NCBI RefSeq assembly: GCF_900141875.1
Contig: NZ_FQZE01000004.1
Span: 1-64,000, forward strand
Reading direction: 5' to 3'
DNA: 64,000 nucleotides
From: Tangfeifania diversioriginum
Lineage (GTDB): Bacteria; Bacteroidota; Bacteroidia; Bacteroidales; Prolixibacteraceae
Shown here: positions 39,192 to 46,999 of the stretch, one piece after another
Layout of the letters: every line of letters begins with the position of its first letter
Position numbering within the stretch: position 1 is the stretch's first letter
The notes under the pieces: generated by a model
The model's database searches: none
Seen by the model: the letters and a program-made list of their open reading frames with translations, nothing else
What the model was told of the DNA's origin: nothing
Translations under genes and position numbers: made by a program

Positions 39192-39551
39192 TCATTTCCT
39201 GTATTTATCCCCAACCTCGTAACGCAACACATCCACTTCCTGGTAGGTTACTAAACCACCCCGTTTGCTTTGTTTCATCAGGTTTGAAACAGTTTCAGCA
39301 AACTCGTCAAGGTTTTCTTTAGTGTCCACAATTTCAATTGAAACCGGCATGTCTTCCGACAAAGCAAATATTTTTAGGGTGTGAATGGAATGACTGGCAC
39401 CAAACGACATGATTCCTTTAAAAACTGTGGCACCTGCCAGTCCGGCTTTCCGTGCTTCAAAAACAATCTCTTCATACAACGGGCGACTGTGGATTTTATC
39501 CGATTCGCCCACGTAAACTTTCAGCATTCCTGCTTTACCTGAAATTTCCAT
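39192..39551 (-). CDS. DUF190 protein, CrcB partner
   Basis: This 119-aa cytosolic protein of the DUF190 family has a PII-like ferredoxin fold. MLKVYVGESDKIHSRPLYEEIVFEARKAGLAGATVFKGIMSFG and IHTLKIFALSEDMPVSIEIVDTKENLDEF show the family pattern. It is encoded 10 bp after crcB, a common pairing, and may regulate or assist fluoride export; the exact role is unproven. An internal Met at residue 9 is an alternative start. Confidence 0.85.
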   Translation of the reverse strand: MEISGKAGMLKVYVGESDKIHSRPLYEEIVFEARKAGLAGATVFKGIMSFGASHSIHTLKIFALSEDMPVSIEIVDTKENLDEFAETVSNLMKQSKRGGLVTYQEVDVLRYEVGDKYRK

Positions 39552-39561
39552 GATATTTGAT

Positions 39562-39942
39562 TTAAAATATTACCCGTACCAGTAATACGCCTAAATACAC
39601 TGCAAGGATTCCTAAAAACAGACTTCCGAAAACATTCAGAAAAAAAGGACCGAAAGTGTTTTCTTTCAGCATGGTGAAATTGTTGTAGGCAAACGATGAA
39701 AAAGTAGTGAACCCGCCGCAAATTCCCACTGCCAGAAACATACGCCATTCGGCACTCATCAGGTTTCCTTTTCCGGCAAGGGCGAAGACAACTCCAATAA
39801 TAAAACTACCAACAATATTCGCGACCAGTGTTCCGTAAGGAAATGTACTGCTCATATCTCTTTCCACAAAAATCTGAACCAGGTAGCGCATGACGCTTCC
39901 GATAAAACCTCCGGTGCCAACCAGTAATATAGTACGTAACAT
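39562..39942 (-). CDS. crcB: Fluoride channel CrcB/Fluc
   Basis: This 126-aa inner-membrane protein has four hydrophobic segments. Fluc proteins form dual-topology dimers that let F- leave the cell. Signatures are GTGGFIGSVMRYL, PYGTLVANIVGSFIIG and GICGGFTTFSSFAYNN, holding the conserved Asn and Phe of the pore. It is first in a two-gene operon with DUF190. No fluoride riboswitch pattern is seen in the short upstream region, so control by fluoride must be otherwise or absent. Confidence 0.95.
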   Translation of the reverse strand: MLRTILLVGTGGFIGSVMRYLVQIFVERDMSSTFPYGTLVANIVGSFIIGVVFALAGKGNLMSAEWRMFLAVGICGGFTTFSSFAYNNFTMLKENTFGPFFLNVFGSLFLGILAVYLGVLLVRVIF

Positions 39943-39962
39943 TTGCTTGTAATTTCAGATTG

Positions 39963-39970
39963 CAAAAATA
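39963..39970 (-). promoter_or_regulatory. -7 box for crcB
   Basis: On the minus strand this reads TATTTTTG, an exact TAnnTTTG match, 20 nt before the ATG. The leader would be too short for a fluoride riboswitch. Confidence 0.5.
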
Positions 39971-40060
39971 ACAGGCCTGTAAATTTTATGTCAGAATACT
40001 TTTTTAATGTGCCGTTATCTTTTACAATCTGTTATTTTTAAAGAATCAAACTTACAAAAA

Positions 40061-41503
40061 ATGAAGTTACGAATAATTATTTTTGTTGCAGTACTTTTTT
40101 TCAGAAATTGGTCAACAGCTCAACCAGGTTTTGAAGAGTTGATTCAGAACCTGATGGCGCAGGAAAATTACAAGCATGCTACTGCCGGCATTCATATTGT
40201 AGATTTAAGTTCGGGCGAAGAAGTGTATGCTTTAAACAGTGACAAACTGATGATTCCTGCCTCTACCATGAAACTGGTTACCTCAGCCGCAGCTCTTCAG
40301 ATACTTGGCCCTGATTACCGGTTTCAGACAAAAATTGGATATACCGGTGAAATTGTTGATGCCACTTTGCAAGGAGACTTGGTTGTTATCGGAGGAGGAG
40401 ATCCGGCATTAGGTTCGGAATATTTTACGACGCATTACTATCAGCCAAATTTTTTGCAATCGTGGGCTGAGCAGGTTAATGCAGCCGGAATAAAAAGAGT
40501 GGAAGGCAATCTGGTTTTGGACGGTTCGCTGTATGATTCTGAAAAAATCCCTCCCAAATGGATTTGGGAAGACATAGCCAACTATTACGGGGCAGGAGCC
40601 AGCGCTTTGACTGCTTATGACAATCTTTTCCGGATAACGTTTCGTTCACCACGAAAAGCAAATCAGCCAACCGAGATTGTTGCTGTTTATCCCAAAGTTG
40701 GGGGGCTTACATTCAAAAATGAAGTGCTTTCATCGAATATCAATCGCGATCGTGCCTTTGTTTTTGGCAGTCCGCTCGACGGGAAAAGGGTTATCCGGGG
40801 CACCATTCCCAAAAACAGGTCGGCTTTTACCATAAAGGCTTCCAATCCGTTTCCTGAACAAATGCTGGCCGACAACCTTTGGCAACAACTGAATAATGCG
40901 GGTATTTTTATAAGCGGCAATGTTGTTTTCAAAAAAGTGAGCGCACATAAATTTCAGAATATTTACATTCAGGAATCCCCGCAACTGGCTGAAATAGTCC
41001 GGGTTTTAAATATTGAGAGTGTTAATTTATTTACAGAACATTTGGTAAAACAAATTGCCGTAGAAACCAACGAAATTGGCAACCGGGAAGATGGATTGCA
41101 GCAGATAACCGACTTTTACCGCAAAAATAATTTCGATACCAACCAAATTGTGATGGAAGATGGTAGCGGATTATCGCATTTCAACCTGGTAACCCCGCAG
41201 TTTTTTACCCATTTGCTAAGTTATATGGCCAATTCAGAACAAATTTTTCCGGTATTCGAGAATTCATTGCCTTCAGCAGGAGAGGGAACACTCTACCAGT
41301 TTGACCCTGAAAATTTTTCAGAAGAATCATTACTTGCCAAAAGTGGATCGATGACCCGTGTGCGTTGCTATGCCGGTTATTTAACTGCAAACAGTGGAAA
41401 AAAACTTGCCTTTTCTTTTATGTTCAATCATTTTTCAGGCAGCCATTCTGAACTCATAAATTTACTGGGTGATATTTTTATCGCACTGAAAAAGGAATAT
41501 TGA
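40061..41503 (+). CDS. dacB: D-alanyl-D-alanine carboxypeptidase/endopeptidase (PBP4, peptidase S13)
   Basis: This 480-aa periplasmic enzyme trims or cuts peptidoglycan peptides. A signal peptide ends near NWSTAQ (residue 21). The three penicillin-binding motifs are present: SxxK as STMK (68-71, catalytic Ser68), SxN as SVN (320-322) and KTG-type KSG (427-429). The large insertion between the first two motifs is typical of the S13 family, with the conserved GDLVVIGGGDPAL and YYGAGASALTAYDN stretches. I start at 40061 for a proper signal peptide; the frame is open 18 codons further. Length is normal. Confidence 0.93.
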   Translation: MKLRIIIFVAVLFFRNWSTAQPGFEELIQNLMAQENYKHATAGIHIVDLSSGEEVYALNSDKLMIPASTMKLVTSAAALQILGPDYRFQTKIGYTGEIVDATLQGDLVVIGGGDPALGSEYFTTHYYQPNFLQSWAEQVNAAGIKRVEGNLVLDGSLYDSEKIPPKWIWEDIANYYGAGASALTAYDNLFRITFRSPRKANQPTEIVAVYPKVGGLTFKNEVLSSNINRDRAFVFGSPLDGKRVIRGTIPKNRSAFTIKASNPFPEQMLADNLWQQLNNAGIFISGNVVFKKVSAHKFQNIYIQESPQLAEIVRVLNIESVNLFTEHLVKQIAVETNEIGNREDGLQQITDFYRKNNFDTNQIVMEDGSGLSHFNLVTPQFFTHLLSYMANSEQIFPVFENSLPSAGEGTLYQFDPENFSEESLLAKSGSMTRVRCYAGYLTANSGKKLAFSFMFNHFSGSHSELINLLGDIFIALKKEY

Positions 41504-41806
41504 CTGAATTTTAAAAATTAATATTGTTTGATACAAATCCTTGTATGTGAATGCTTTGTGGATAAATTTAATATTTTTTCATGTAAAACATTGACTTTCT
41601 GTTTTTCTTGCCGTAAATTGTTTGGCGAAACCGTTAAATCGTGCAGAACGATCATTTGTGTTCTGCTGAGCTCAAAAATCAAGTTGTAAAAATTCCTGAG
41701 AGAAATTAAGAAAGAGGAATTGAAACGTGTTGGTTTAATACAATAAGGTCTTTAAGTGTTCTTGTTGTATTTTATTTATTTGAAGCTCATTAAAACTGAA
41801 AATATA
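41504..41806 (+). other. Leader region of the eCIS cluster
   Basis: This 303-bp A+T-rich gap should contain the promoter of the injection-system operon, but no exact TAnnTTTG box is visible. The only structure is a small hairpin, ATACAA-ATCC-TTGTAT (41531-41546), shortly after dacB. No gene is seen. An unusual promoter or an activator-dependent one is possible, since eCIS clusters are often tightly controlled. Confidence 0.5.
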
Positions 41807-42406
41807 ATGATTTACGAAACCTTACAGATTTTAAAAGAACAGCTTGAAAAATATTTTACTGAAATAGGATTAGAAAAAATTATTGCGCTGGATAATATTG
41901 CCTTGTGGGGCTCGGGAGATAATAATGACGAAAAGAAAGTGGAAGGTAAGGTGGTGCTTTCGCTGTTGAAAATTGAGGAAGAAACCACGCTGAAAAACAC
42001 ACCGCATTTCGAGGTAAAAGACAACAAAACAGCGTATAAAAATCAACCGGTAAATTTAAACCTGTATCTTTTAATTAGCGCAAACTGCGACACTTACGAC
42101 AAATCGCTGCGCAGTATTTCCAAAATAATTGAATACTTTCAGGGGAAAAAGGTATTTACCTCCACCAACACTGTTTACAACCGTAACAATGTTGCATTTG
42201 AAGAGCTTAATTATTTCAGGTTTAACCTTGAATTATTTTCTCCTTCGTTCGAAGAACAAAATCATATTTGGGGCACGCTGGGCGGTAGGCAGTTACCATC
42301 GGTGATTTACAAAATACAACTTGTACAAATTGATAAAGATAAAAAACTGGCATCATCTGAAGTGATTACTCATATTGGCGGAAACCTAAACGATTTGCAG
42401 CAATGA
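41807..42406 (+). CDS. eCIS cap/tail-terminator protein, Pvc16/Afp16-like (DUF4255)
   Basis: This 199-aa protein has the DUF4255 pattern: MIYETLQILKEQLEKYF, VVLSLLKIEEETTLKN, VNLNLYLLISANCDTYDKSLRSISKIIEYFQGK and LNYFRFNLELFSPSFEEQNHIWGTLGG. In Afp and PVC particles the homologue caps the tube and ends sheath assembly at the distal end. It is the first gene of the cluster, and its stop overlaps the next start (ATGA). The frame is open to 41756, but the ATG at 41807 matches the family start. Confidence 0.85.
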   Translation: MIYETLQILKEQLEKYFTEIGLEKIIALDNIALWGSGDNNDEKKVEGKVVLSLLKIEEETTLKNTPHFEVKDNKTAYKNQPVNLNLYLLISANCDTYDKSLRSISKIIEYFQGKKVFTSTNTVYNRNNVAFEELNYFRFNLELFSPSFEEQNHIWGTLGGRQLPSVIYKIQLVQIDKDKKLASSEVITHIGGNLNDLQQ

Positions 42407-43278
42407 GTTTTTCAGTGAAATACAAGGAACTTTTCAGGGTTGAAATACAGCACAGGTATTTTTTGAATAAAGGAAAAGTGGAGTTTGACGATATGTCAGA
42501 AGAGAATAAGGCTAAACAGTTGAAAATGTACAACTTTAACCGGTTTTTTAATATAACGCCTGTCACCGCTGACCTGCAAAAATTGAGTGGTCGGAAGATG
42601 GTTTTTTCACAATTTAATTCAGGCTTTGGAATTTGGGCAGAAGAGGATGCCAATAACCCGCAAAAACCGTTTATTCCCATTGAAGACAATTTTAATCTCA
42701 CCTTTGTTATTCAGCTATCTGATAACAATTTTTTGAACTACACCAATTTGGAGCTGGAAAATGCCCGTAAGCTTCACTATTTTTCCAACCAGCGGTTAAG
42801 CTCCGAAAATCCCGGATTTCCGCTCATTCCTTTAAAAAATTCAAATGAAGTTGCTGACGACTCATTTGTTTTATCCGCGGACTCACAAGTCGAAGAATTG
42901 CAGCAACTTTCGGCTGAACAGCAAAAAAATCTCTTCGGCATCATTCGCATATACATGAAAGGCCAAAACGCATCGCATGATATAACAGATGCTCAGGGAG
43001 ATTTCCAGGCGGACATCCCCGTCTTTAAGCTTGAATTTTTGAACAGGAGTACGCTGTGGCGGTATGTTTTTGACACCGACCAATCAGTAAAACCACATGA
43101 TAATGTAAAAGTTGAAAACGGTGATCCCAGGGTGCTGGTCACTAAATCGGAACAACCGTTAACCCAAAACGGGTTTATAATAGTTGAACTGGATGGTGAA
43201 GAGCTGCCCAATCCGGATGTAAAGCTTATCAAACCAGATTCAGCAAACAATAAAATATATTCAGAAATAATCATGTAA
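42403..43278 (+). CDS. eCIS-associated protein of unknown family
   Basis: This 291-aa soluble protein (MSFSVKYKELFRVEIQHRYFLNKG) has a beta-rich pattern and no signal, membrane segment or known motif. It lies between the Pvc16-like cap gene and the sheath gene and is translationally coupled to the former by ATGA. By position it may be a second cap, collar or adaptor component, as found in Bacteroidota eCIS particles of the AlgoCIS type. That is an inference. Confidence 0.6.
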   Translation: MSFSVKYKELFRVEIQHRYFLNKGKVEFDDMSEENKAKQLKMYNFNRFFNITPVTADLQKLSGRKMVFSQFNSGFGIWAEEDANNPQKPFIPIEDNFNLTFVIQLSDNNFLNYTNLELENARKLHYFSNQRLSSENPGFPLIPLKNSNEVADDSFVLSADSQVEELQQLSAEQQKNLFGIIRIYMKGQNASHDITDAQGDFQADIPVFKLEFLNRSTLWRYVFDTDQSVKPHDNVKVENGDPRVLVTKSEQPLTQNGFIIVELDGEELPNPDVKLIKPDSANNKIYSEIIM

Positions 43279-43296
43279 AACTAAAAAGAAGTAATT

Positions 43297-45219
43297 ATGG
43301 CAACATCTTACAAAACACCAGGCGTTTACATTGAGGAGATTTCCAAATTTCCGCCGTCTGTAGCGCAAGTTGAAACGGCCATTCCCGCATTTGTGGGATA
43401 TACTGAACAGGCTGTTGTTGACGGAGAAGATTATCACGATGCTACTCCCGAAAAAATTATCAGGCCTGTGAAAATCAGGTCACTGCCCGAATTTGAATTC
43501 TATTTTGGCGGTGCTCCCGATCCTACCAATATTGAGGTTGAACTTAAAGCTGATAATTCAGTGAAATCGGCAAAAGTAAACAGCATCAATTTGTTGTTCG
43601 ACTCTGTTCGTATGTTTTATGCCAACGGCGGGGGCGAGTGTTTTATCGTTTCGGTTGGAGGTTATAATTCAAAACCCGGAGATGTAAAAAAAGAAGATTT
43701 GCTTGCTGGCCTGGCCGCATTGGAAAAAGAAGATTTACCAACATTGCTGGTAATTCCTGAAACAGTTCATTTAAGTGAAGCCCAGGCCGGTGAAGTTCAC
43801 GCTGCTATGCTTGCCCAGTGTAATAAGCTGCAAGACCGTTTTGCCGTGCTTGATTTGGTTGGCGGCCAAAAGGAAATTACACCATCAGACGATCCGGTGG
43901 CTGAATTCAGGAATAATGTGGGAATGAATTACCTGAAATATGGTGCGGCCTACTATCCCTGGATTAAAACTACTTTGCCCTTTAAAATTGATTACGATGC
44001 CATTTTGGCTGGAACATTTAAAAAAGAAGGTTCAAATATTGATGTTAAAACACTGTTCAACAGCGATGTGGTGGGAGCCATTAAAAATATTGATGATGAT
44101 ATTTCCAGTCAGCAACCATTAACTGCTGATACAAGTGTAACCCTCGATAATAAAACATCGCTTGAAGATTTTGCAGCAAAACTTTATGCTGATTTTTCCG
44201 CTTTTTATTCGCTTTCTCCGGCTGATAACGATCCGGATGACAGCAATTCAGCTTTCAGCATTCATGAAAAGTTTAAAAAGGAGGATTCCAATTTTCACGG
44301 GCTCGTAAAAAAGTTGTATGAATACAATCATTTTAGCGAGACTGCAAACAGTGATTCTCCCTGGGCCTCGCCACTTTTGGATAATACTTTCGATTTTGCA
44401 GGAGATTTTTCCGATTATACGCTTGATCCGCCTTCAACTGACAAAAATGATATCTACACAGCTTCATCAACAGCTGCCAATGCAGCACCCTATTTTAAAG
44501 CACTGGCAGACAAGCTTGCAAAGCTGATTGATAATTTCTACACCGAGCTGAAGGCATCGCGAAAAAGTCGTACAGAGCTGCTCAGGGAAGTAGATCCGGT
44601 GTATAGTGGTATTGTTAATGCCATCAGCTCAAAAGGAGTTGTGTTGCCACCCAGCGGGGCTGTTGTGGGGAAATATGCTTCTGTGGACCGCGAACGTGGC
44701 GTGTGGAAATCGCCTGCAAATGTCAGCATAACAGCTGTGAAAGGCCCATCCGTAAATGTTACACACGAAGAACAGGAAGGACTTAATGTGGATGCTGAAG
44801 CCGGAAAATCAGTAAATGCCATTCGCGCCTTCACCGGAAAAGGTACACTCATTTGGGGAGCCCGCACACTGGCCGGCAACGATAATGAATGGCGATACAT
44901 TGCCGTTAGAAGATTCTTTAACATGGTGGAAGAGTCGGTTAAAAAAGCTACTTCCCAGTTTGTTTTCGAACCCAACGATGCCAACACCTGGGTAAAAGTA
45001 AGGGCGATGATCGAAAATTTCCTGACACTTCAGTGGCGTGCCGGCGCTTTGACCGGAGCCAAACAGGATCAGGCATTTTATGTGCGCGTTGGACTGGGAC
45101 AAACAATGACCGCCCAGGATATTCTGAATGGATATATGCATGTTGAAATTGGCATGGCAGTAGTTCGTCCGGCCGAGTTCATTGTACTTAAATTTTCTCA
45201 CAAAATGCAGGAATCGTAA
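43297..45219 (+). CDS. Contractile tail sheath protein with large insertion
   Basis: This 640-aa sheath subunit starts MATSYKTPGVYIEEISKFPPSVAQVETAIPAFVGY, the handshake N-terminus of eCIS and phage sheaths. It ends with FVFEPNDANTWVKVRAMIENFLTLQWRAGAL and IGMAVVRPAEFIVLKFSHKM. Between the GMNYLKYGAAYYPWI and VVLPPSGAVVGKYA core stretches lies an insertion of about 215 residues (roughly 225-440), rich in Asp and Ser and with no known fold. It should decorate the outside of the sheath. The cluster has just one sheath gene, unlike PVC/Afp loci with three. Contraction drives the inner tube through the target envelope. Confidence 0.95.
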   Translation: MATSYKTPGVYIEEISKFPPSVAQVETAIPAFVGYTEQAVVDGEDYHDATPEKIIRPVKIRSLPEFEFYFGGAPDPTNIEVELKADNSVKSAKVNSINLLFDSVRMFYANGGGECFIVSVGGYNSKPGDVKKEDLLAGLAALEKEDLPTLLVIPETVHLSEAQAGEVHAAMLAQCNKLQDRFAVLDLVGGQKEITPSDDPVAEFRNNVGMNYLKYGAAYYPWIKTTLPFKIDYDAILAGTFKKEGSNIDVKTLFNSDVVGAIKNIDDDISSQQPLTADTSVTLDNKTSLEDFAAKLYADFSAFYSLSPADNDPDDSNSAFSIHEKFKKEDSNFHGLVKKLYEYNHFSETANSDSPWASPLLDNTFDFAGDFSDYTLDPPSTDKNDIYTASSTAANAAPYFKALADKLAKLIDNFYTELKASRKSRTELLREVDPVYSGIVNAISSKGVVLPPSGAVVGKYASVDRERGVWKSPANVSITAVKGPSVNVTHEEQEGLNVDAEAGKSVNAIRAFTGKGTLIWGARTLAGNDNEWRYIAVRRFFNMVEESVKKATSQFVFEPNDANTWVKVRAMIENFLTLQWRAGALTGAKQDQAFYVRVGLGQTMTAQDILNGYMHVEIGMAVVRPAEFIVLKFSHKMQES

Positions 45220-45251
45220 ATAAATTATAAAACAATTAAAATCAAATAATT

Positions 45252-45686
45252 ATGGCAACTACATATCCATTGGTAAAGTTTCATTTCCAGGTAGAGTGGG
45301 GTGGAACAAAAATAGGATTTACCGAAGTTTCGGGGCTGGATGTTGAATCGGAGGTAGTGGAATACCGCGAAGGGGCAAGTCCGGAGTTCTCAAAAATTAA
45401 AATGCCCGGGATGCAGAAATTCAGCAACATCACCTTAAAGCGGGGTACTTTTGCAACCGATAACGAATATTTCAACTGGTGGAATACCGTGAAACTCAAT
45501 ACTATAGAGCGTCGCGACATCACCATCAGCCTGCTCAACGAAGAGCACGAACCGGTGGTGACCTGGAAGGTGAAAAACGCCTGGCCGGCAAAAATCCAGT
45601 CCACCGATTTGAAAGCTGACGGTAACGAAGTGGCCATCGAGTCAATGGAAATAGTGCACGAAGGTTTAACCATTCAAAATGAATAA
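45252..45686 (+). CDS. Tube protein 1 (gp19/Hcp-like)
   Basis: This 144-aa inner-tube subunit has the phage T4 gp19 pattern: YPLVKFHFQVEWGGTKIGFTEVSGLDVESEVVEYREGASPEF, MQKFSNITLKRGTF, and RRDITISLLNEEHEPVVTWKVKNAWPAKIQSTDLKADGNEVAIESMEIVHEG. It forms stacked hexameric rings inside the sheath. It is followed after two bases by a second tube gene. In other eCIS one paralogue makes most of the tube and the other is the baseplate-proximal initiator; this one has the more canonical sequence and is probably the major tube protein. Confidence 0.93.
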   Translation: MATTYPLVKFHFQVEWGGTKIGFTEVSGLDVESEVVEYREGASPEFSKIKMPGMQKFSNITLKRGTFATDNEYFNWWNTVKLNTIERRDITISLLNEEHEPVVTWKVKNAWPAKIQSTDLKADGNEVAIESMEIVHEGLTIQNE

Positions 45687-45688
45687 AA

Positions 45689-46120
45689 ATGGCAAACTAT
45701 TATCCTCCTTTGGGATTTCATTTTAAGGTGGAATTTTCCCACATCGAAGGCGAATTCCAGTTTCAGTCGGTTTCGGGTTTAACTGTTGAACTCGAAACCG
45801 AACAAATTGCCGAAGGAGGTGAAAACAGGTTTAAACACCAGTTGCCGGTTCGCACAAAATTTCCCAACCTGGTGCTGAAAAGAGGAGTGCTGGTAAATTC
45901 GGGGCTCGTTAAATGGTGCAGAGATGCTGTGGAAGATTACGACATCAAACCAGTTGATTTAACCATCAGCCTGCTGAATGAAGAGCACGAGCCTCTCATG
46001 ACCTGGAATGTGGTGCACGCCTATCCGGTAAAGTGGGCCATGGCTGATTTCAATGCCGAAGAGAGCAAAATTGTAATTGAAACCATTGAGCTGGCTTATA
46101 ACTATTTCAATATAAAATAA
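45689..46120 (+). CDS. Tube protein 2 / tube initiator (gp19/Hcp-like)
   Basis: This 143-aa paralogue of the preceding tube protein shares LTISLLNEEHEP and the ADFNAEESKIVIETIELAYNYF end. It is divergent elsewhere (FHFKVEFSHIEGEFQFQSVSGLTVELETEQIAEGG), and is probably the Afp5-like protein joining the tube to the spike and baseplate. Confidence 0.9.
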   Translation: MANYYPPLGFHFKVEFSHIEGEFQFQSVSGLTVELETEQIAEGGENRFKHQLPVRTKFPNLVLKRGVLVNSGLVKWCRDAVEDYDIKPVDLTISLLNEEHEPLMTWNVVHAYPVKWAMADFNAEESKIVIETIELAYNYFNIK

Positions 46121-46121
46121 T

Positions 46122-46280
46122 ATGCCCATAGAAATTAAGGAACTGCACATTAAAATAAATGTGGACGATAATCAGAATAACGGTGGTTCAGCCAAAATGG
46201 AACACAAAGAGAAAGAACTGCTTATTGCTGCATGCGTGGAGCAGGTGATGGAAATTCTTTCAAAAAAGGAGGAAAGATAA
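46122..46280 (+). CDS. DUF5908 small eCIS protein
   Basis: This 52-aa protein, starting MPIEIKELHIKINVD and ending in the helix KELLIAACVEQVMEIL, matches the small DUF5908 family encoded between tube and LysM baseplate genes in eCIS loci. It starts one base after the second tube gene stop, and its stop abuts the next ATG (TAAATG), so it is clearly part of the operon. Function is unknown; a small assembly factor or baseplate component is likely. Confidence 0.85.
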   Translation: MPIEIKELHIKINVDDNQNNGGSAKMEHKEKELLIAACVEQVMEILSKKEER

Positions 46281-46997
46281 ATGAGCGGTGAACTGATAAA
46301 ACTGAGTATTAAGGCTTTTTGCGATGAGCAATTTTCGGAAGAAGTGGCCGATGGCGAATTCAGAACATTGCTGAATCCTGAGAAATACACATACAAATAT
46401 CAAATTGAGCAGAACGAAGAACAGGCGCCGGGAACAAGTGGGGGAGCTCCCCGTTTTAACAAAATTCCTCCCGAAGGGCTCGAACTGGAATTTGTTTTCG
46501 ATCGCACGGGGGTTATTACCGATTATGGCACTTCCGGAACTGCCGATGATAAAACATTCAGGGATGAAGGCGGCGGAGTAATCGACGATGTGGAACATTT
46601 TAAAAAAGTGGTGTTCGATTACAATGGTGATGAGCACCGCCCCAATTATCTCATCATCTCATGGGGCACCCTTCTTTTTAAAGGCACGCTTTCCGAAATG
46701 GATCTCACATTCAAGCTGTTCAAGTCTGATGGGACACCGCTCAGGGCTGTTGCCAACGCAAAATTTAAAGGCTTTGTGGAAGACAACCTGCGGGTGGCCA
46801 TGGAAAACAACAGTTCGCCCGACCTGACTCACGTGCGTGAGGTTAAGGAAGGAGATACCCTTCCGCTTATGACTTACCGGATTTACGGTGACTCGAAATA
46901 TTATGCAGAAGTTGCAAAAGCAAACAACATTCTGAATTTCAGAAAACTAAAAGTGGGACAAAAGATATTTTTTCCACCACTTGAAAAAAGTTCATAA
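46281..46997 (+). CDS. LysM-containing baseplate hub protein (Afp7-like)
   Basis: This 238-aa protein has an N-terminal beta-rich region (FRTLLNPEKYTYKYQIEQNEE, GLELEFVFDRTG) and a C-terminal LysM-like domain (about 185-234, REVKEGDTLPLMTYRIYGDSKYYAEVAKANN, KLKVGQKIFFPP). In contractile systems this class (T4 gp53/Afp7-like) joins baseplate wedges to the hub; the LysM fold mediates protein contacts here rather than peptidoglycan binding. It starts exactly at the DUF5908 stop. Confidence 0.9.
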   Translation: MSGELIKLSIKAFCDEQFSEEVADGEFRTLLNPEKYTYKYQIEQNEEQAPGTSGGAPRFNKIPPEGLELEFVFDRTGVITDYGTSGTADDKTFRDEGGGVIDDVEHFKKVVFDYNGDEHRPNYLIISWGTLLFKGTLSEMDLTFKLFKSDGTPLRAVANAKFKGFVEDNLRVAMENNSSPDLTHVREVKEGDTLPLMTYRIYGDSKYYAEVAKANNILNFRKLKVGQKIFFPPLEKSS

Positions 46998-46999
46998 TT

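Noticed and set aside
39943-40060. Possible fluoride riboswitch before crcB
   Set aside because: The crcB leader after the -7 box is only about 15-20 nt and lacks the GGnGAUGG-type pseudoknot pattern.
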